Below are positions 7,877 through 18,289 of a stretch of DNA of 64,000 nucleotides, piece after piece. The DNA is from Saturnia japonica (Eukaryota > Arthropoda > Insecta > Lepidoptera > Saturniidae): contig CM065313.1 of assembly GCA_033032175.1 (NCBI GenBank), positions 1 to 64,000 on the forward strand, in the 5' to 3' direction. The notes beneath the pieces are model-generated. The model made no database searches, was not told the DNA's origin, and worked only from the letters and a program-made list of their open reading frames with translations. Both the position numbers and the translations under genes were made by a program. Numbering within the stretch: the first letter of the stretch is position 1; every line of letters starts with the position of its first letter.

Positions 7877-9714
7877 CTACTGCCCAACGTCTACGCTAAT
7901 GTCCAGCGGAGGACTCAGCACTGGCTGAACCCGCCCTTTTACGGGAGGTGGCCGACAGCTGACGCCCCCCATGTAATGGCCTGCTGGCCTCCCGCTATCG
8001 GCACAGTAGGCGCAATGAAGCGCCTCAGCCTCACACTCTTGCGCTCTGTGACCCGGCTTCCCGCACCGGAAACACAGCCCCCCCCTATCAACCGTCGATG
8101 GGCAAGTAGGCCGCGTATGACCCAAGCCCAAACACCTGAAGCACCTCAGAGGCTTTTGCTCCAGGAGATGGACTCGGGCCGAACTCCATCCTACCAGGAG
8201 GCGTCCCCCCTCAACGAGTACTTTCGCCGCGGTGACAGGGAGGGACATATGGACTCTTCCCAAGGTTCTCCCCGAGGTCTGGATTTCCCCCACCCTAATT
8301 TCATCTGTCGCGCACCCTCCCTTGGTCGCGACAGCTGCCACCACCTCTTCCTTCGACACCGAGTCATCCAGGCCAACGATGCGGACGTCCACACGCTTCA
8401 TTGGCCTGCCTATAGTGGCCACGCCCTCTAATGCCGTCCGGAGGCAATGTGCCAACTTATCGGCCTGTGTCGCGCCTTGGGCTCCGGGGATCTCAATGAC
8501 CCTGGCGCCCGTAGCGGTCTCTCTGACCGATAAATCCTCGATGCCCAGGGCGGGCAAGTCAGACGCCAATCGTGCCCTCAGAAAGGCCTCCTTGTAGCTC
8601 ACCCCCTGAGCCACTGCCTCAGGCTGCAGCGTTATAAGCACTGCAGCTGAGTGTAGCGTGAGGGGAGCTTAGGCTTGGGCTTTTGCCCAGGCGTACCCTT
8701 CTGGAGAGCAGGAGCAACCGGCGCAGCCACCGCTGGCACCGAATGTATCGCCACCTTCTTCTTCTTTTTGCGACGAGCCACAACCGTGGTCCACGCCGCA
8801 TCGGAATCCGTCGGTGCCGGAAGGCGTGCCCATTCCATACCCAGGACAGGCACTTGAGAGGACGTCGTCAGCCCAGCATCGCAGAGCGAAGGCATCGCGC
8901 GAGGCACAGGCTTGGGACCTGAAGTCTTTGTTCCAGTGGTGCTGGCAGCCGTCGGTCTCTTGTCTGCGGCCAAAGGAGGACGAGGACGAGTCACTGGGAC
9001 TAAGCGGTCCTCTAACACCACCAGGCGGGCGTTCATCTCACCAAAAGACTTCTGAAATGTACGCTCCAGGCCCTGGATAGCAACCGCTATGGACTCCTGC
9101 CCCTGAGGCCCTGACAGAGGCTCAGCAGATGGTGGAAGAACCTCCTTTCTCGCGTCGGCCTCCTGACGCATATCCAGAATCTCTGCCTTAACCTGCACGA
9201 GCTCTCGGCGGAGCCTCGATACCATGCGCCGAAGGCAAAGCGTCTCCTCGGTCACAGTGCGTGTCAACGCCGTGGACACAATCTCCTGTAGGACACTGGC
9301 CGATCCCTTCAGGTCTTTAATAGACGTCCCTTTTAGATTGCCAGACTTCTTGCAGACGTCGTATATCTTGGCAATCTTTTCGCCAGCCAGAGCTCTTAGC
9401 ATATCGGGGTCAAGGGTTTCGATGGCCTGTTCCTCCTCAACCCAGAGCTCCTCACTAGCTCCCTTCTCCTCATCAACCTCTGGCCCTTTCCAGGAAGCTG
9501 CATCGCCAGTATCTGCATGCCTCTGACCCGCCGAAGACCCTGGGTCATGTGCCCTACCCCTCTGGGCCGTTGTTACTTTCGGGGCTATTACTGGATCTAA
9601 TGTAAGCGGTTCCCCTACCCGCTTTAGACCCCCCGCACTTCCCTCGTCACTCACCACATTTCCACGACATTCCTTAAACCTAAGTGTTAAAATTTTTGGG
9701 TTAGTTTCACTCAT
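7877..9714 (-). pseudogene. Element 4 ORF1, Gag (one frameshift near 8650)
   Basis: The start is taken at ATG 9712-9714 (MSETNPKILTLRFKE); in-frame codons further upstream are leader. The N-terminal frame (8632-9714) has a coiled-coil-like stretch and VLEDRLVPVTRPRPPLAADK, then a lysine-rich segment. The second frame (7877 to about 8655) carries the Gag domain (LITLQPEAVAQGVSYKEAF, then VDVRIVGLDDSVSKEEVVAA) and zinc knuckles CFRCLGLGHTRPTC, CFRCGKPGHRAQEC and CAYCADSGRPAGHYMGGVSC. A single-base shift at about 8650-8665 joins KPKLP to LHSAAVLITLQPEA. The order matches the Gag of element 2. Only this lesion prevents a full-length Gag of roughly 610 residues. Confidence 0.85.
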
Positions 9715-9905
9715 TGTTGTTCCCACGAGAGTGGGGGAAGAGAAGGTCCACCCAGGCAGTGCCCCCTGTGCCTGGGTAACCCTAACGTAACCCGTCAGAG
9801 AGTTGGCCGGTTCTCTGACGGGGGTCGCACTCGTTACTGGACTCCCCCCAGCCACGCATCCCCTCGTGGTGCGCCGCCACTTGGGATTCCTAGCCAATTT
9901 ACAAT

Positions 9906-10012
9906 TGCCATTTTTTTTTTATATTTGCAAACCATTATTCTATAACTGTCTGATAAGTTTCCAGAATTATTGTTTATTTTTTTAATACATAATGAAATGA
10001 GCACAGAACTAT
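9906..10012. other. AT-rich spacer between element 4 and a Tc1 remnant
   Basis: Nothing recognisable. Composition changes sharply here from GC-rich retrotransposon leader to AT-rich host DNA. Confidence 0.6.
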
Positions 10013-10407
10013 TGTTTGATAAACAGGCAGCCAGTACAAAATAGTGGCGAATGAGGCGCCACACAACATTTCAAACCATTTGCTGGTCTAAAAGGCTTCA
10101 AGTTTGCTTCAGCAAGACGCCGCCTCATTGCACACGTGATCGGATTTGTCCCTCCAGCACGTAGAAGGTGCTTTTTGACTTCAACAGGTGTTTGTAATCG
10201 ATTTCTCAACATTGTTGACACCATATATCTATCCTCCCGCACTATCGTGCACCTTGTTCGGCCTGTTCCAGTTTCTTCAAACCACTGGAGCAATCTTTGA
10301 AGAGTTGATAGCTACACACCAACAGTTCTCGCTATATAACAACGCTGACTGCGCCCCTCTTCAAGCATTGCCAGAATTTTGGTACACTCTTCAGGAGTTA
10401 GTGGCAT
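10013..10407 (-). pseudogene. Tc1-like transposase N-terminal remnant
   Basis: From an ATG at 10405-10407 the minus strand reads MPLTPEECTKILAMLEEGRS. After a stop it continues with LSTLQRLLQWFEETGTGRTRC, EDRYMVSTMLRNRLQTPVEVK and RRRLAEANLKPFRPANGLK. This is the helix-turn-helix DNA-binding half of Tc1-family transposases. The DDE catalytic half and the terminal repeats are absent and the frame contains a stop, so it is a fossil. Confidence 0.75.
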
Positions 10408-12106
10408 GTTTTTAATTGAACGTCATAAGAATAACGAATTTCTGCACAAGACATATCATTTTTATAAGATAGAACAAAAACAATTAGAAAACAAATGTTT
10501 TCAAATTTTTAAAATAGTTTTTCTCTTAATTAATGGTTTTTAATACAATCACCAAAAGGAAATAGAAAGATTTTACTTCTTTCTATTAATTACCTACTTA
10601 CTTACTTAGCTTTAATTTAGTTATTATTTTAAATGGATTGCTCAAATATTTTTTATTAATTCTTTATAACCGACCCGCTTTCTTTGCGGCCCAGTGTATT
10701 TCCTGTACGGTACCCAGTCCTTATCGAATTAATTATTTTCTTGACAGTATCATATCAACAGTGGCACTTCTTTTCGCCTTACGTATAATTTCCAATAAAT
10801 TATTCATTATACGTTTGAGACTTCATATTTTTGTCTTTAACAATGATATGTAATGTCGATATGCATATGTTTGTCTCTAATTGGTTAAAGACAAGGATTA
10901 TTTCGCAAACCTTCATTATAAATAAAAGTTCAAACAAATAAGTAAAGAAATTATCCAATTTAACTAGTTTATGATTTTTCTCAATAAAAGTTAACAAAAA
11001 TTACACAAATGTACACTCAAGGACAGTCGAAACAAAGTGGTGGCTCGCGAAACGCGACTCGCGGCGATGACAGACGTATGAGCCAAGGCGGGCTACGAAC
11101 TGTTGGATCATCGACGAACTTACTCCGCGGTTTTAAAGTACGCGTACTTAGGCTGACATAATGGGCAAGAAAAGCAATGACTGCGATTTCTGATAATTTT
11201 ACACGTTGAGTTTCATGTTTATGCTGTCACACTTGGAGCCGGATCTAGCCAGGTCTAGGGTTCTTAAACGATAAGATAAGGCATTAAAAAACTTTGCTAT
11301 TAATAGTTTTAGTGTAGACTGTAGTGACTTTCAGTACAGGGAAAACTATTTATGAGATTTAATTTCTTCGATTGTTTCATTTGGTTATTGATTTTGTGTT
11401 TAATGTGTTACATCTCTTACGTCCGGGACATTTACCAAAAGTTACCTTCTTTTCACAACGTTTTAATGACACTGAACACTGAACGGTTGGGCTGGAATTT
11501 TCCTACCCGCTTAGCAATTTACCCCGCGCGAATGCTCAAATTACTAAATTGTATCTTGTGGCACAAAAATAATATCCTTATAATACTGTGCTAGTCTTCG
11601 TTTTTTTGATGTAACTAAGTTGTATTATTTTTTACGAACTTAACTGTTGTGTAAGAGAGTATAATTTGAATTATGTACTCTAGCACTAATAAAAAATCAG
11701 ACAATGAATAAAACTAACCTGGTTTATGTCAACTTGTACCAGATTTCGATTCAAAACATTCAATTGTAAATTGGATTAAGTCCAGTTTCAACAAAAAACA
11801 CGAAAAAGTATGGACATTTTGAAACGTTATTAAAATACTACTTACGTTGAATAAATTCACACCAAAAAAAATCTATAAACGTATTTTTTTTCATAGTACA
11901 TGTTGGGATAAATCATTATACGCGAAAATTAAGCAAAAAAAAAAATAGTCAAGTTGTATTAATAGACACAAAATTATCTCTGCAACTAAGAGAGGTATCA
12001 GCACCCGAGTTAGACCAAAATAATTGCATTTTTGTTTTAAAGATCCTGCCGTTAAAAACGCAAAAATGCTACAAGTCGGCTTAAATCACTTAACACAGGA
12101 GACACA
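10408..12106. other. AT-rich intergenic DNA without recognised genes
   Basis: Short open frames here (for example 11352-11594) have no recognisable motifs and an AT-driven composition. I see no gene. Confidence 0.5.
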
Positions 12107-12243
12107 GATATGTAGCGACATCTACATAGCGACACATAGCGACATCTATCGAGCCACATACGACGCATCCTACATCGCGCTATAGAAATTAACTCTTCAA
12201 TTGAGTGTATATACAAGAACCCGACTACAACCGTTGGGCAGCT

Positions 12244-13608
12244 ACCGCGTTAAAGACGAAAAATTCGTTTTCGGCCCTTCCGGTCGAACAAGACTCGCCC
12301 GCGAATCCGGATCCATCTCCGGAGATGGATACCGAGAACGACGGCTTCACCGTCGTGGCGTCGCGTAAGCGAACGGCGCGTAGCAGTCCGACTGCTCAAC
12401 CGGCGCCTAAGGTAATAGCTAAGGCAGTAGTCAGGGGCGCCGCCGCCCCCGCGTCCTCCCAGCTCCCCGCGCCCGCCGGCGGGAAAAAAGAGCGTGCCCC
12501 ACCTCCAATCATAATCCGGGACAAGGCAGCCTGGATGGGAGTCTGCAATGAGATGCGCAGACTCAAACTCGACTACCACAAGGCTAGAAACATAGTCAAC
12601 GGGATTTCTATTTCGGTGAGTTCTTCGGAAACTCACCGTAAACTAACCACCCTCATCCGGCAGAAAGGTCTGCAATTTTATACGTATTCGCTCGCGGAGG
12701 AGCGCGTCCTCCGAGTGGTCATCCGCCGCATTCCGGTGGAGCTCGACCCGTCGGAGGTGTGCTCCTCGCTCAAGGAGCAAAGTTATCCCATCCGGGAAGT
12801 ACACCGGATGTACAGTAAAGATAAGCGGCCACTACAAACGGTAGTGGCCATATTGGACCTTTCCCCCGAGGGAAAGGCCATCTTCCAGCTAGAGACGGTG
12901 TGCGGGCTCTCCGGGATTAACGTGGAGCCCCCACACAAAAACCACCAGCCTGCGCAGTGCCACAACTGCCAGCTGTACGGGCACGCTGCCCGTAACTGTC
13001 ATTCTCGTCCGCGGTGCGTAAAGTGCCGAGAGGACCACCCCACACGGGAGTGCACGCGCGAGCGTGACTCCGTCGTCCCCCCGAGCTGCGTGTTATGCGG
13101 GGAGGAGGGGCATCCCGCGAATTATCGCGGTTGCCCCAAGGCCCCGCGTACCACGCGGCCACGTACACAGAGGCAGGCGGCCCCCCGGGCGGCGCCCCCC
13201 GCCTCAGCCATCAAAGCGCAACCCCTGCTGGCGTCAGGGGAATTTCCCGCGCTGCCGGTCCCGCGCCAGCTCCCGGCCGCCGCCGGCCCCTCCGCACCCC
13301 GCGTGGTGCAACCGCAACCCGTGCGTTCATCGCAGAACGCATGGGGCCCCCGCCGCCCCAATCCACAGCCCCTTATGGCTATGGATATTCCCGCGCCCCG
13401 CGCTCCTGCGCCCCGCGCGCCCACTAACACTGTCGTCAATAGTAACGACCTAATGATACTGCTCACCCGCGAGCACGATATCCGCGAGCTCATCGAATAC
13501 AACGACCATTTGGAGCGCTTCGGTCTCATCAAGACCGCATGCACGTTCCCCCGCCTCGTAGAGACACTACAACGTCTCGATCGAGAGGCGAGTAGTAATA
13601 AAAATTAG
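12244..13608 (+). CDS. Jockey-type ORF1 (Gag), 5'-truncated
   Basis: The frame is open from the element's left edge (TALKTKNSFSALPVEQD) to TAG at 13606-13608. The frame continues upstream into the flanking LTR up to a GTG at 12205, which is accidental. The first internal ATG is MDTENDGFTVVASRK. A proline/alanine-rich basic part is followed by a Gag domain and three zinc knuckles at roughly residues 250-310 of the open frame: CHNCQLYGHAARNC, CVKCREDHPTREC and CVLCGEEGHPANYRGC. A C-terminal part follows (NDLMILLTREHDIRELIEYN). It binds element RNA in this family. About the first dozen residues are probably missing. Confidence 0.88.
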   Translation, partial: TALKTKNSFSALPVEQDSPANPDPSPEMDTENDGFTVVASRKRTARSSPTAQPAPKVIAKAVVRGAAAPASSQLPAPAGGKKERAPPPIIIRDKAAWMGVCNEMRRLKLDYHKARNIVNGISISVSSSETHRKLTTLIRQKGLQFYTYSLAEERVLRVVIRRIPVELDPSEVCSSLKEQSYPIREVHRMYSKDKRPLQTVVAILDLSPEGKAIFQLETVCGLSGINVEPPHKNHQPAQCHNCQLYGHAARNCHSRPRCVKCREDHPTRECTRERDSVVPPSCVLCGEEGHPANYRGCPKAPRTTRPRTQRQAAPRAAPPASAIKAQPLLASGEFPALPVPRQLPAAAGPSAPRVVQPQPVRSSQNAWGPRRPNPQPLMAMDIPAPRAPAPRAPTNTVVNSNDLMILLTREHDIRELIEYNDHLERFGLIKTACTFPRLVETLQRLDREASSNKN

Positions 13609-13617
13609 GGCCTTTCA

Positions 13618-16512
13618 ATGGCTAAGTTTAAACCGAAAGCGTTAAATCTTTCATTTTTTAACGCGCGAAGCCTACTTCCGCAGCGTGATCTCGTCGCGAC
13701 CTTTCTTAAAGATCACCAAGTAGATGTTCTTTTAGTGCAGGAGACGCTCTTAAAGCGTGATAAACGTGATCCAAAAATCGCGAACTACAATATTGTAAGA
13801 AATGACCGGGCCGGCCGCGGGGGCGGCACTCTCATTTATTACAAACGATCGTTATATTGTACGCCGGTAGATCCTCCGATACTTACCAATATGGAAGTAT
13901 CCGTGTGTAGACTAGGAATGACCGACCACCCGTCCATAACGTTAGTCTCAGTTTATCTCTCGCCGAGGAAAGAGCCTCTCAGGTCTGACCTAGAAAAGCT
14001 ACTTTCGCTCGGTGAATCGGTCATTATAGCGGGTGACCTCAATTGTGGACACACTTCGTTTGGCAATTGGAGAGACTCCAGTAATGGGGTTAAACTCGAA
14101 GAGCTAACGAACGTGCTAAACTTTGATGTCATAGCGCCACCCACTCCCACCCACTTTCAAGACAACTGTATGCCGACAGTGCTTGATGTAGCTCTCATTA
14201 AAGGTATCGCGCTTCGGTTACGACTCATTCGGGTCGTACACGAGCTCGACTCCGACCACCGTCCGGTCATCATGCAGCTAGGTCAACCAGACGACTCTAG
14301 CCCTCCTTCGGTCCAAGTGGTTGACTATGCCAAGCTAAAACATTATCTTGCGGACAGGCCGTCCTCGTCCAGCTTAGATAGGATCCCGGACGTATTGGGG
14401 TCCGTTGCGGACGTAGATCTCGCGATCGATTCCCTGGTCGACCACCTGCAGGCCGGCATCGGAGAGGCCTCGAGAGAGGTCGAAGAGGCGAGCGATCGCC
14501 GCTTCGTACTCCCTGCCGACGTGCGGGCGTTGTTGACGGAAAAGAACGCGGCGACTCGTGCGCACGACCACTATCCGACCGAGGAAAACCGCGCACGTTT
14601 ACGCGCACTTCAAAGATCGGTTAGAGCCCGTATATTAGAACTCAGAAGTCACAGATGGGACGCCCTCGTCGAAGGGCTAAGGCCGTCGCATCTGGCTTAC
14701 TGGAAATTAGCTCACAGCCTCAAAATAGAGGCTTCTTATCTTATGCCCCCCCTCGAGAGGGGTCCCGGTATACCGCTCGCCTTCGATAGCAGCGACAAGG
14801 CGGAGTGCCTCGCCACTTGTTTGGAGAGCCAGTGCTCTCCGAACAGTGTCGATGCAAATACCGACCGGGTCGAGGGTATCGATGGATGCGTGCGGGAGCT
14901 GGATAAGCTCCCCGCGACAGACTCCCTGTCCCCAGTCACGTCTGAGGAGGTTCTTTCCATTATAAAAAGCCTTAAGCTTAGAAAAGCACCAGGTCCCGAC
15001 GGGATCAGGAATGAAGTACTTAGACTTCTTCCCGATCGCCTCATAGCTCTTTTGGTCTGCATCTTCAATGTAGCCATAGCCCACTGCCATTTTCCAGCCG
15101 CCTGGAAAAAGGCCATAGTCATAGGTATCCGTAAGCCCGGCAAGAGCGCGTCGCTTCCCGACAGCTATCGCCCGATCAGTCTCCTAAATACTTTAGGGAA
15201 AATGTACGAGCGGATCTTTCTGAACCGTCTCAAGTCAGTAATAGAGGAGAAAGACCTCTATCCGCCTGAGCAATTCGGTTTCCGTGCTAGATATTCTTGC
15301 ACTCATCAAGTGCACCGCCTCACGGAGCACGTTGCATTTAATTTTGCTGAATTATATAAACCCCGCCGTACACTTGCGGTCTTTTTCGACGTTGCCAAGG
15401 CCTTCGATAAGGTCTGGCACGAGGGATTGATTTACAAGTTGTATCACTTTGAAGTCCCCGATAGGCTAATTAAAATAATTCGCGACTATCTAACAGATCG
15501 CACCTTTCGCTATAGAGTGGAAGGTGAATTGTCCACGCCCCGTCCAATACGCTCAGGCGTTCCCCAAGGTTCGATCCTGGCTCCTAGCCTATTTAACCTG
15601 TACGTCAGTGACCTACCTCGACTCCCGGAGGTCGAGGTAGGGCTATACGCTGACGATACAGTCTTATATGCCTCAGATAGGAATAGATCCCACCTCAGAC
15701 ACAAAGTCCAACGCTCCGTGACCACTCTCGGGAAGTGGTTTAACGAGTGGCGTATAGCCGTTAATCCCTCGAAGAGCGCCGCGATGCTCTTCGATGCGGA
15801 TTCGTCACAGATACCGTGGAAGCTTAAACCTGTTAAGCTCTACGATAATCCGATTCCGTATGTAAGAGAGACCAAATATCTAGGGGTAACCCTAGATAGT
15901 AGGCTCTCTTTTAGACCCCACATCCGTAAGGTTAGGAACAGGGCCGCGTGGGTCCTGGGCCGGTTGCATCCTCTGTTGTGTTCGGTGAGTAAAATGTCCA
16001 CGCGACATAAGCTCACGCTCTACAAGACGTGTATTCGACCAATTTTGACATACAGTTGCGCCGTGTTCGCACATATGTCCGAGTCGAGTTTCAAACGGTT
16101 ACAATCGATACAGAATAGGTTCCTCTATCGTCTCACCGGGGCCCCGTGGTATATTCGAAGCGTAGATCTCCATAGAGATATGGAGCTTCCTTCGATACAT
16201 GCCTACGTTAAACAGCTCTCCCGTTCGTATTTCGACACCGCGTCGAACCACGCGAATCCGTTAATAAAAACAGCCGCCACTTATGTTCCGGCACCCACGG
16301 ACATCCGGTGCAAACGCCGGCCGCGCAATATTTTTATTGATCCCGACGATCACATCGAAAATTCGAATAAATATTACACATCCGTCTCTCCAAACAGAGC
16401 GTGCCAGCGCCCACGCCCGCGTAACCACCGTTCTCTCCGCAGAGGGCGGGCGGTCAATTTCGCTCCAGCACACCCGTCACGTCCACCCTCTCTAGCGGTA
16501 ACCCAAGCCTAG
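13618..16512 (+). CDS. Jockey-type ORF2: endonuclease plus reverse transcriptase (964 aa, intact)
   Basis: ATG follows the ORF1 stop by nine bases. Residues 1 to about 230 are an AP-type endonuclease with LSFFNARSLLPQRDL, LLVQETLL, GRGGGTLIYYKR, IAGDLNCGHTSFGN and the catalytic ELDSDHRPVI. From about residue 430 the reverse transcriptase follows: LRKAPGPDGIRNEVLRLLP, YRPISLLNTLGKMYERIF, QFGFRARYSCTHQ, AVFFDVAKAFDKVWH, SGVPQGSILAPSLFNLY and GLYADDTVLYA. The thumb motif KYLGVTLDSRLSFRPHI comes next. There is no RNase H domain, as expected for Jockey. No stop or frameshift is seen, so ORF2 could still be active in cis or trans. Confidence 0.95.
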   Translation: MAKFKPKALNLSFFNARSLLPQRDLVATFLKDHQVDVLLVQETLLKRDKRDPKIANYNIVRNDRAGRGGGTLIYYKRSLYCTPVDPPILTNMEVSVCRLGMTDHPSITLVSVYLSPRKEPLRSDLEKLLSLGESVIIAGDLNCGHTSFGNWRDSSNGVKLEELTNVLNFDVIAPPTPTHFQDNCMPTVLDVALIKGIALRLRLIRVVHELDSDHRPVIMQLGQPDDSSPPSVQVVDYAKLKHYLADRPSSSSLDRIPDVLGSVADVDLAIDSLVDHLQAGIGEASREVEEASDRRFVLPADVRALLTEKNAATRAHDHYPTEENRARLRALQRSVRARILELRSHRWDALVEGLRPSHLAYWKLAHSLKIEASYLMPPLERGPGIPLAFDSSDKAECLATCLESQCSPNSVDANTDRVEGIDGCVRELDKLPATDSLSPVTSEEVLSIIKSLKLRKAPGPDGIRNEVLRLLPDRLIALLVCIFNVAIAHCHFPAAWKKAIVIGIRKPGKSASLPDSYRPISLLNTLGKMYERIFLNRLKSVIEEKDLYPPEQFGFRARYSCTHQVHRLTEHVAFNFAELYKPRRTLAVFFDVAKAFDKVWHEGLIYKLYHFEVPDRLIKIIRDYLTDRTFRYRVEGELSTPRPIRSGVPQGSILAPSLFNLYVSDLPRLPEVEVGLYADDTVLYASDRNRSHLRHKVQRSVTTLGKWFNEWRIAVNPSKSAAMLFDADSSQIPWKLKPVKLYDNPIPYVRETKYLGVTLDSRLSFRPHIRKVRNRAAWVLGRLHPLLCSVSKMSTRHKLTLYKTCIRPILTYSCAVFAHMSESSFKRLQSIQNRFLYRLTGAPWYIRSVDLHRDMELPSIHAYVKQLSRSYFDTASNHANPLIKTAATYVPAPTDIRCKRRPRNIFIDPDDHIENSNKYYTSVSPNRACQRPRPRNHRSLRRGRAVNFAPAHPSRPPSLAVTQA

Positions 16513-17224
16513 GTCCGTTCCTCGGTGTGAAACCCTTGGGTCAGGCAACCGCCCGCGCGATACAAGTGACACTGTACGTGCATCACTTAGCTACCTACAT
16601 ACAACACTACACACGTATGAACATACACACGTGCACACCACACAGGTACATAGGTTCTGTGAGGGACCTTTTTTTTTCTTTTTTTACGCTAGTTAGTTAG
16701 CGCTAGTTAGTGTAGAAACATTCCGATTACTGAATACACATACGCACGGTTCCTTCCTTCCTCCCAGGAGGAAGGGAACGTGCCTATGTGTATATTTAGT
16801 TAGCTCGAATCGTAGGTGTAGGGATTCGAATAGATCGCGACCTATTTGCGAACGCGACGACCGCCCGAGCCGAGGTCCGGCCACTTTGGCACCCTCGTGC
16901 GAGTCGTCCACAAAACTTTTGCGGCTGAGTGCCCTCTGCGCTCGCCCCCAAGTCCGGTGAAGCTGTAAAAGCCGCAGCGGCTTTAGGGCCCCTAAGGCTA
17001 ACAGTGTAGTCAGTAAAAAAAAAAAAAAATAAAAAAAAAAAAAAAAAAAAAAAAAGTTGGGCAGCTGCCCGCCAGACATAACGCCCGTCTGGTCGGAGGA
17101 TCCTCCCTTTTCGATGGTTCTTCTACAGATATATAAATAAGTTCTCCTAGAGCAGATTTTATTTACATATTTTTATTTAATTTTCGAAATGTAAGTATTC
17201 AACTAGAGTGCTGGGGTAAGTTGC

Positions 17225-17590
17225 GGTAGATCTACCAATTTTCATGTTTGCTCGACCATGTGGATAAAACACATAGATGAGGGCTCTTTAGATAGGGATA
17301 TTTGGTTAAAACATTTGAAGGTAAGTTGTGGGAGACTCCCTGGTTTGATGGTGCCAGGATTTCCAGAAGGGAATTGGCTACAGCATTTAGGATCCGGTCT
17401 GGTCACATATCCAAGTAATATAATCATGTTCCTCTTTATGATAGGAAAAAAACATCTCTGCTGTGTGAGAGTCTGTCAGTCCACCGATGATATTTAGCAT
17501 TTGTTGTGGGAATGTGTCCAGACCGAGGAATTGCGTCAAAAAATGCTATCGGAGTCCTGGAGAAACATAGGATAAGTCAATATTATTTTA
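17225..17590 (+). pseudogene. Scrap of a LINE ORF2 C-terminus (post-RNase H region)
   Basis: Several broken frames give, in order, LWETPWFDGARISRREL, FRIRSGH, HVPLYDRKKTSLLC and a CCHC-like ICCGNVS end. This resembles the C-terminal region after RNase H in I/R1-type LINEs found in insects. Stops and shifts are frequent. Confidence 0.5.
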
Positions 17591-18280
17591 GGTGAATGCG
17601 GCCCAAATAATTTATAAATTTGTCAATTTGATTCCTAAATTTAAATAACTTTTGCAATTTTATCGAATAAATTGACTTCTCCTATGAGGCTAGCATAGTC
17701 ATCAGGAATGTACTGAAGCCTCGTTAAAATAAAGATATTAAAAAAAAATTGCTTTTACTTTTCTCTTCGATAATTATAGTTCCTACATGACACTGGCCGA
17801 ATTGTGGACTTCATTGATAGTGCCTGTTTGCGTCAGAATCCGAGAGATAGCGCAGTCTCGGTTTTTGAACAACGCGAGTTAATGCTCTAAATAGTTTATT
17901 TTGGTTAGCACAGTGTGCCAAGAGATGTCGCTGTAGCAATTAGTCAGAATGATATTTTGTATACTTATGTATACAAAAAGCGTTATCGCTTAATTAGATA
18001 AAGACACCTTTTTATCCCCTAACAAATATTCGTTTATTATTTGGTGCTGAACAGTGCCAATACGTAAATAAAAAGTATAAAAAGAGACAAAAATCAAACA
18101 CTGACGAGGACACTTGAATTGGTAATAGGGGTGAGCTATAACAGGTAAAATAAGATACCTGTTAGTCCTGAAATAACAGTTCCAGTAACCTGTTCCAAAA
18201 TAACAGCCTGTATCAATCAATCCAAAAATATGTCAATTAATATATAAGTGGTTAATAATAAATATCTTTACGTTAGAATC
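17591..18280. other. Intergenic AT-rich DNA
   Basis: No gene, RNA or clear repeat boundary recognised. Confidence 0.45.
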
Positions 18281-18289
18281 CAGAAAAGC

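Larger units (their letters stand above)
7541..9905 (-). mobile_element. Element 4: Gag-only TRAS/SART-type telomeric element
   Basis: A 26-base poly-T (7541-7566) and a 3' UTR of about 310 bases (7567-7876) are followed at once by the stop codon of a Gag ORF (7877-7879). The Gag runs to an ATG at 9712-9714 and is preceded by about 190 bases of GC-rich leader, which ends near 9905 against AT-rich host DNA. There is no trace of endonuclease or reverse transcriptase between Gag and the 3' UTR, although ORF1 and both UTRs are present. The 3' end carries the same hairpin position and ACTAAAA block as elements 2 and 3, with a different stem sequence. No telomeric repeat is visible on the 9905 side. 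Confidence 0.8.
12244..17055 (+). mobile_element. Jockey-clade non-LTR retrotransposon, 5'-truncated, with 11-bp target duplication
   Basis: GTTGGGCAGCT at 12233-12243 is repeated at 17056-17066, directly after an A-rich tail (17017-17055), so these are the target-site duplications and the element lies between. It contains ORF1 (cut at its start), an intact ORF2, and a 3' UTR of about 500 bases with a GGAAGGAACC/CCTCCCAGGAGG-type palindrome near 16750. An inverted, tailless copy of this 3' UTR is at 59188-59481, so the family is multicopy. The good duplications and open frames suggest a fairly recent insertion. Confidence 0.92.
12107..17131 (+). mobile_element. Solo LTR (194 bp) interrupted by a Jockey-type LINE
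   Basis: The LTR halves are 12111-12243 and 17067-17127. Removing the inserted LINE and one 11-base duplication gives 194 bp that begins TGTAG and ends CTACA. That matches in length and sequence the LTR at 51864-52057 (inverted). The host duplication is GATA at 12107-12110 and 17128-17131. No internal retrotransposon region remains, so this is a solo LTR produced by recombination. Confidence 0.85.
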
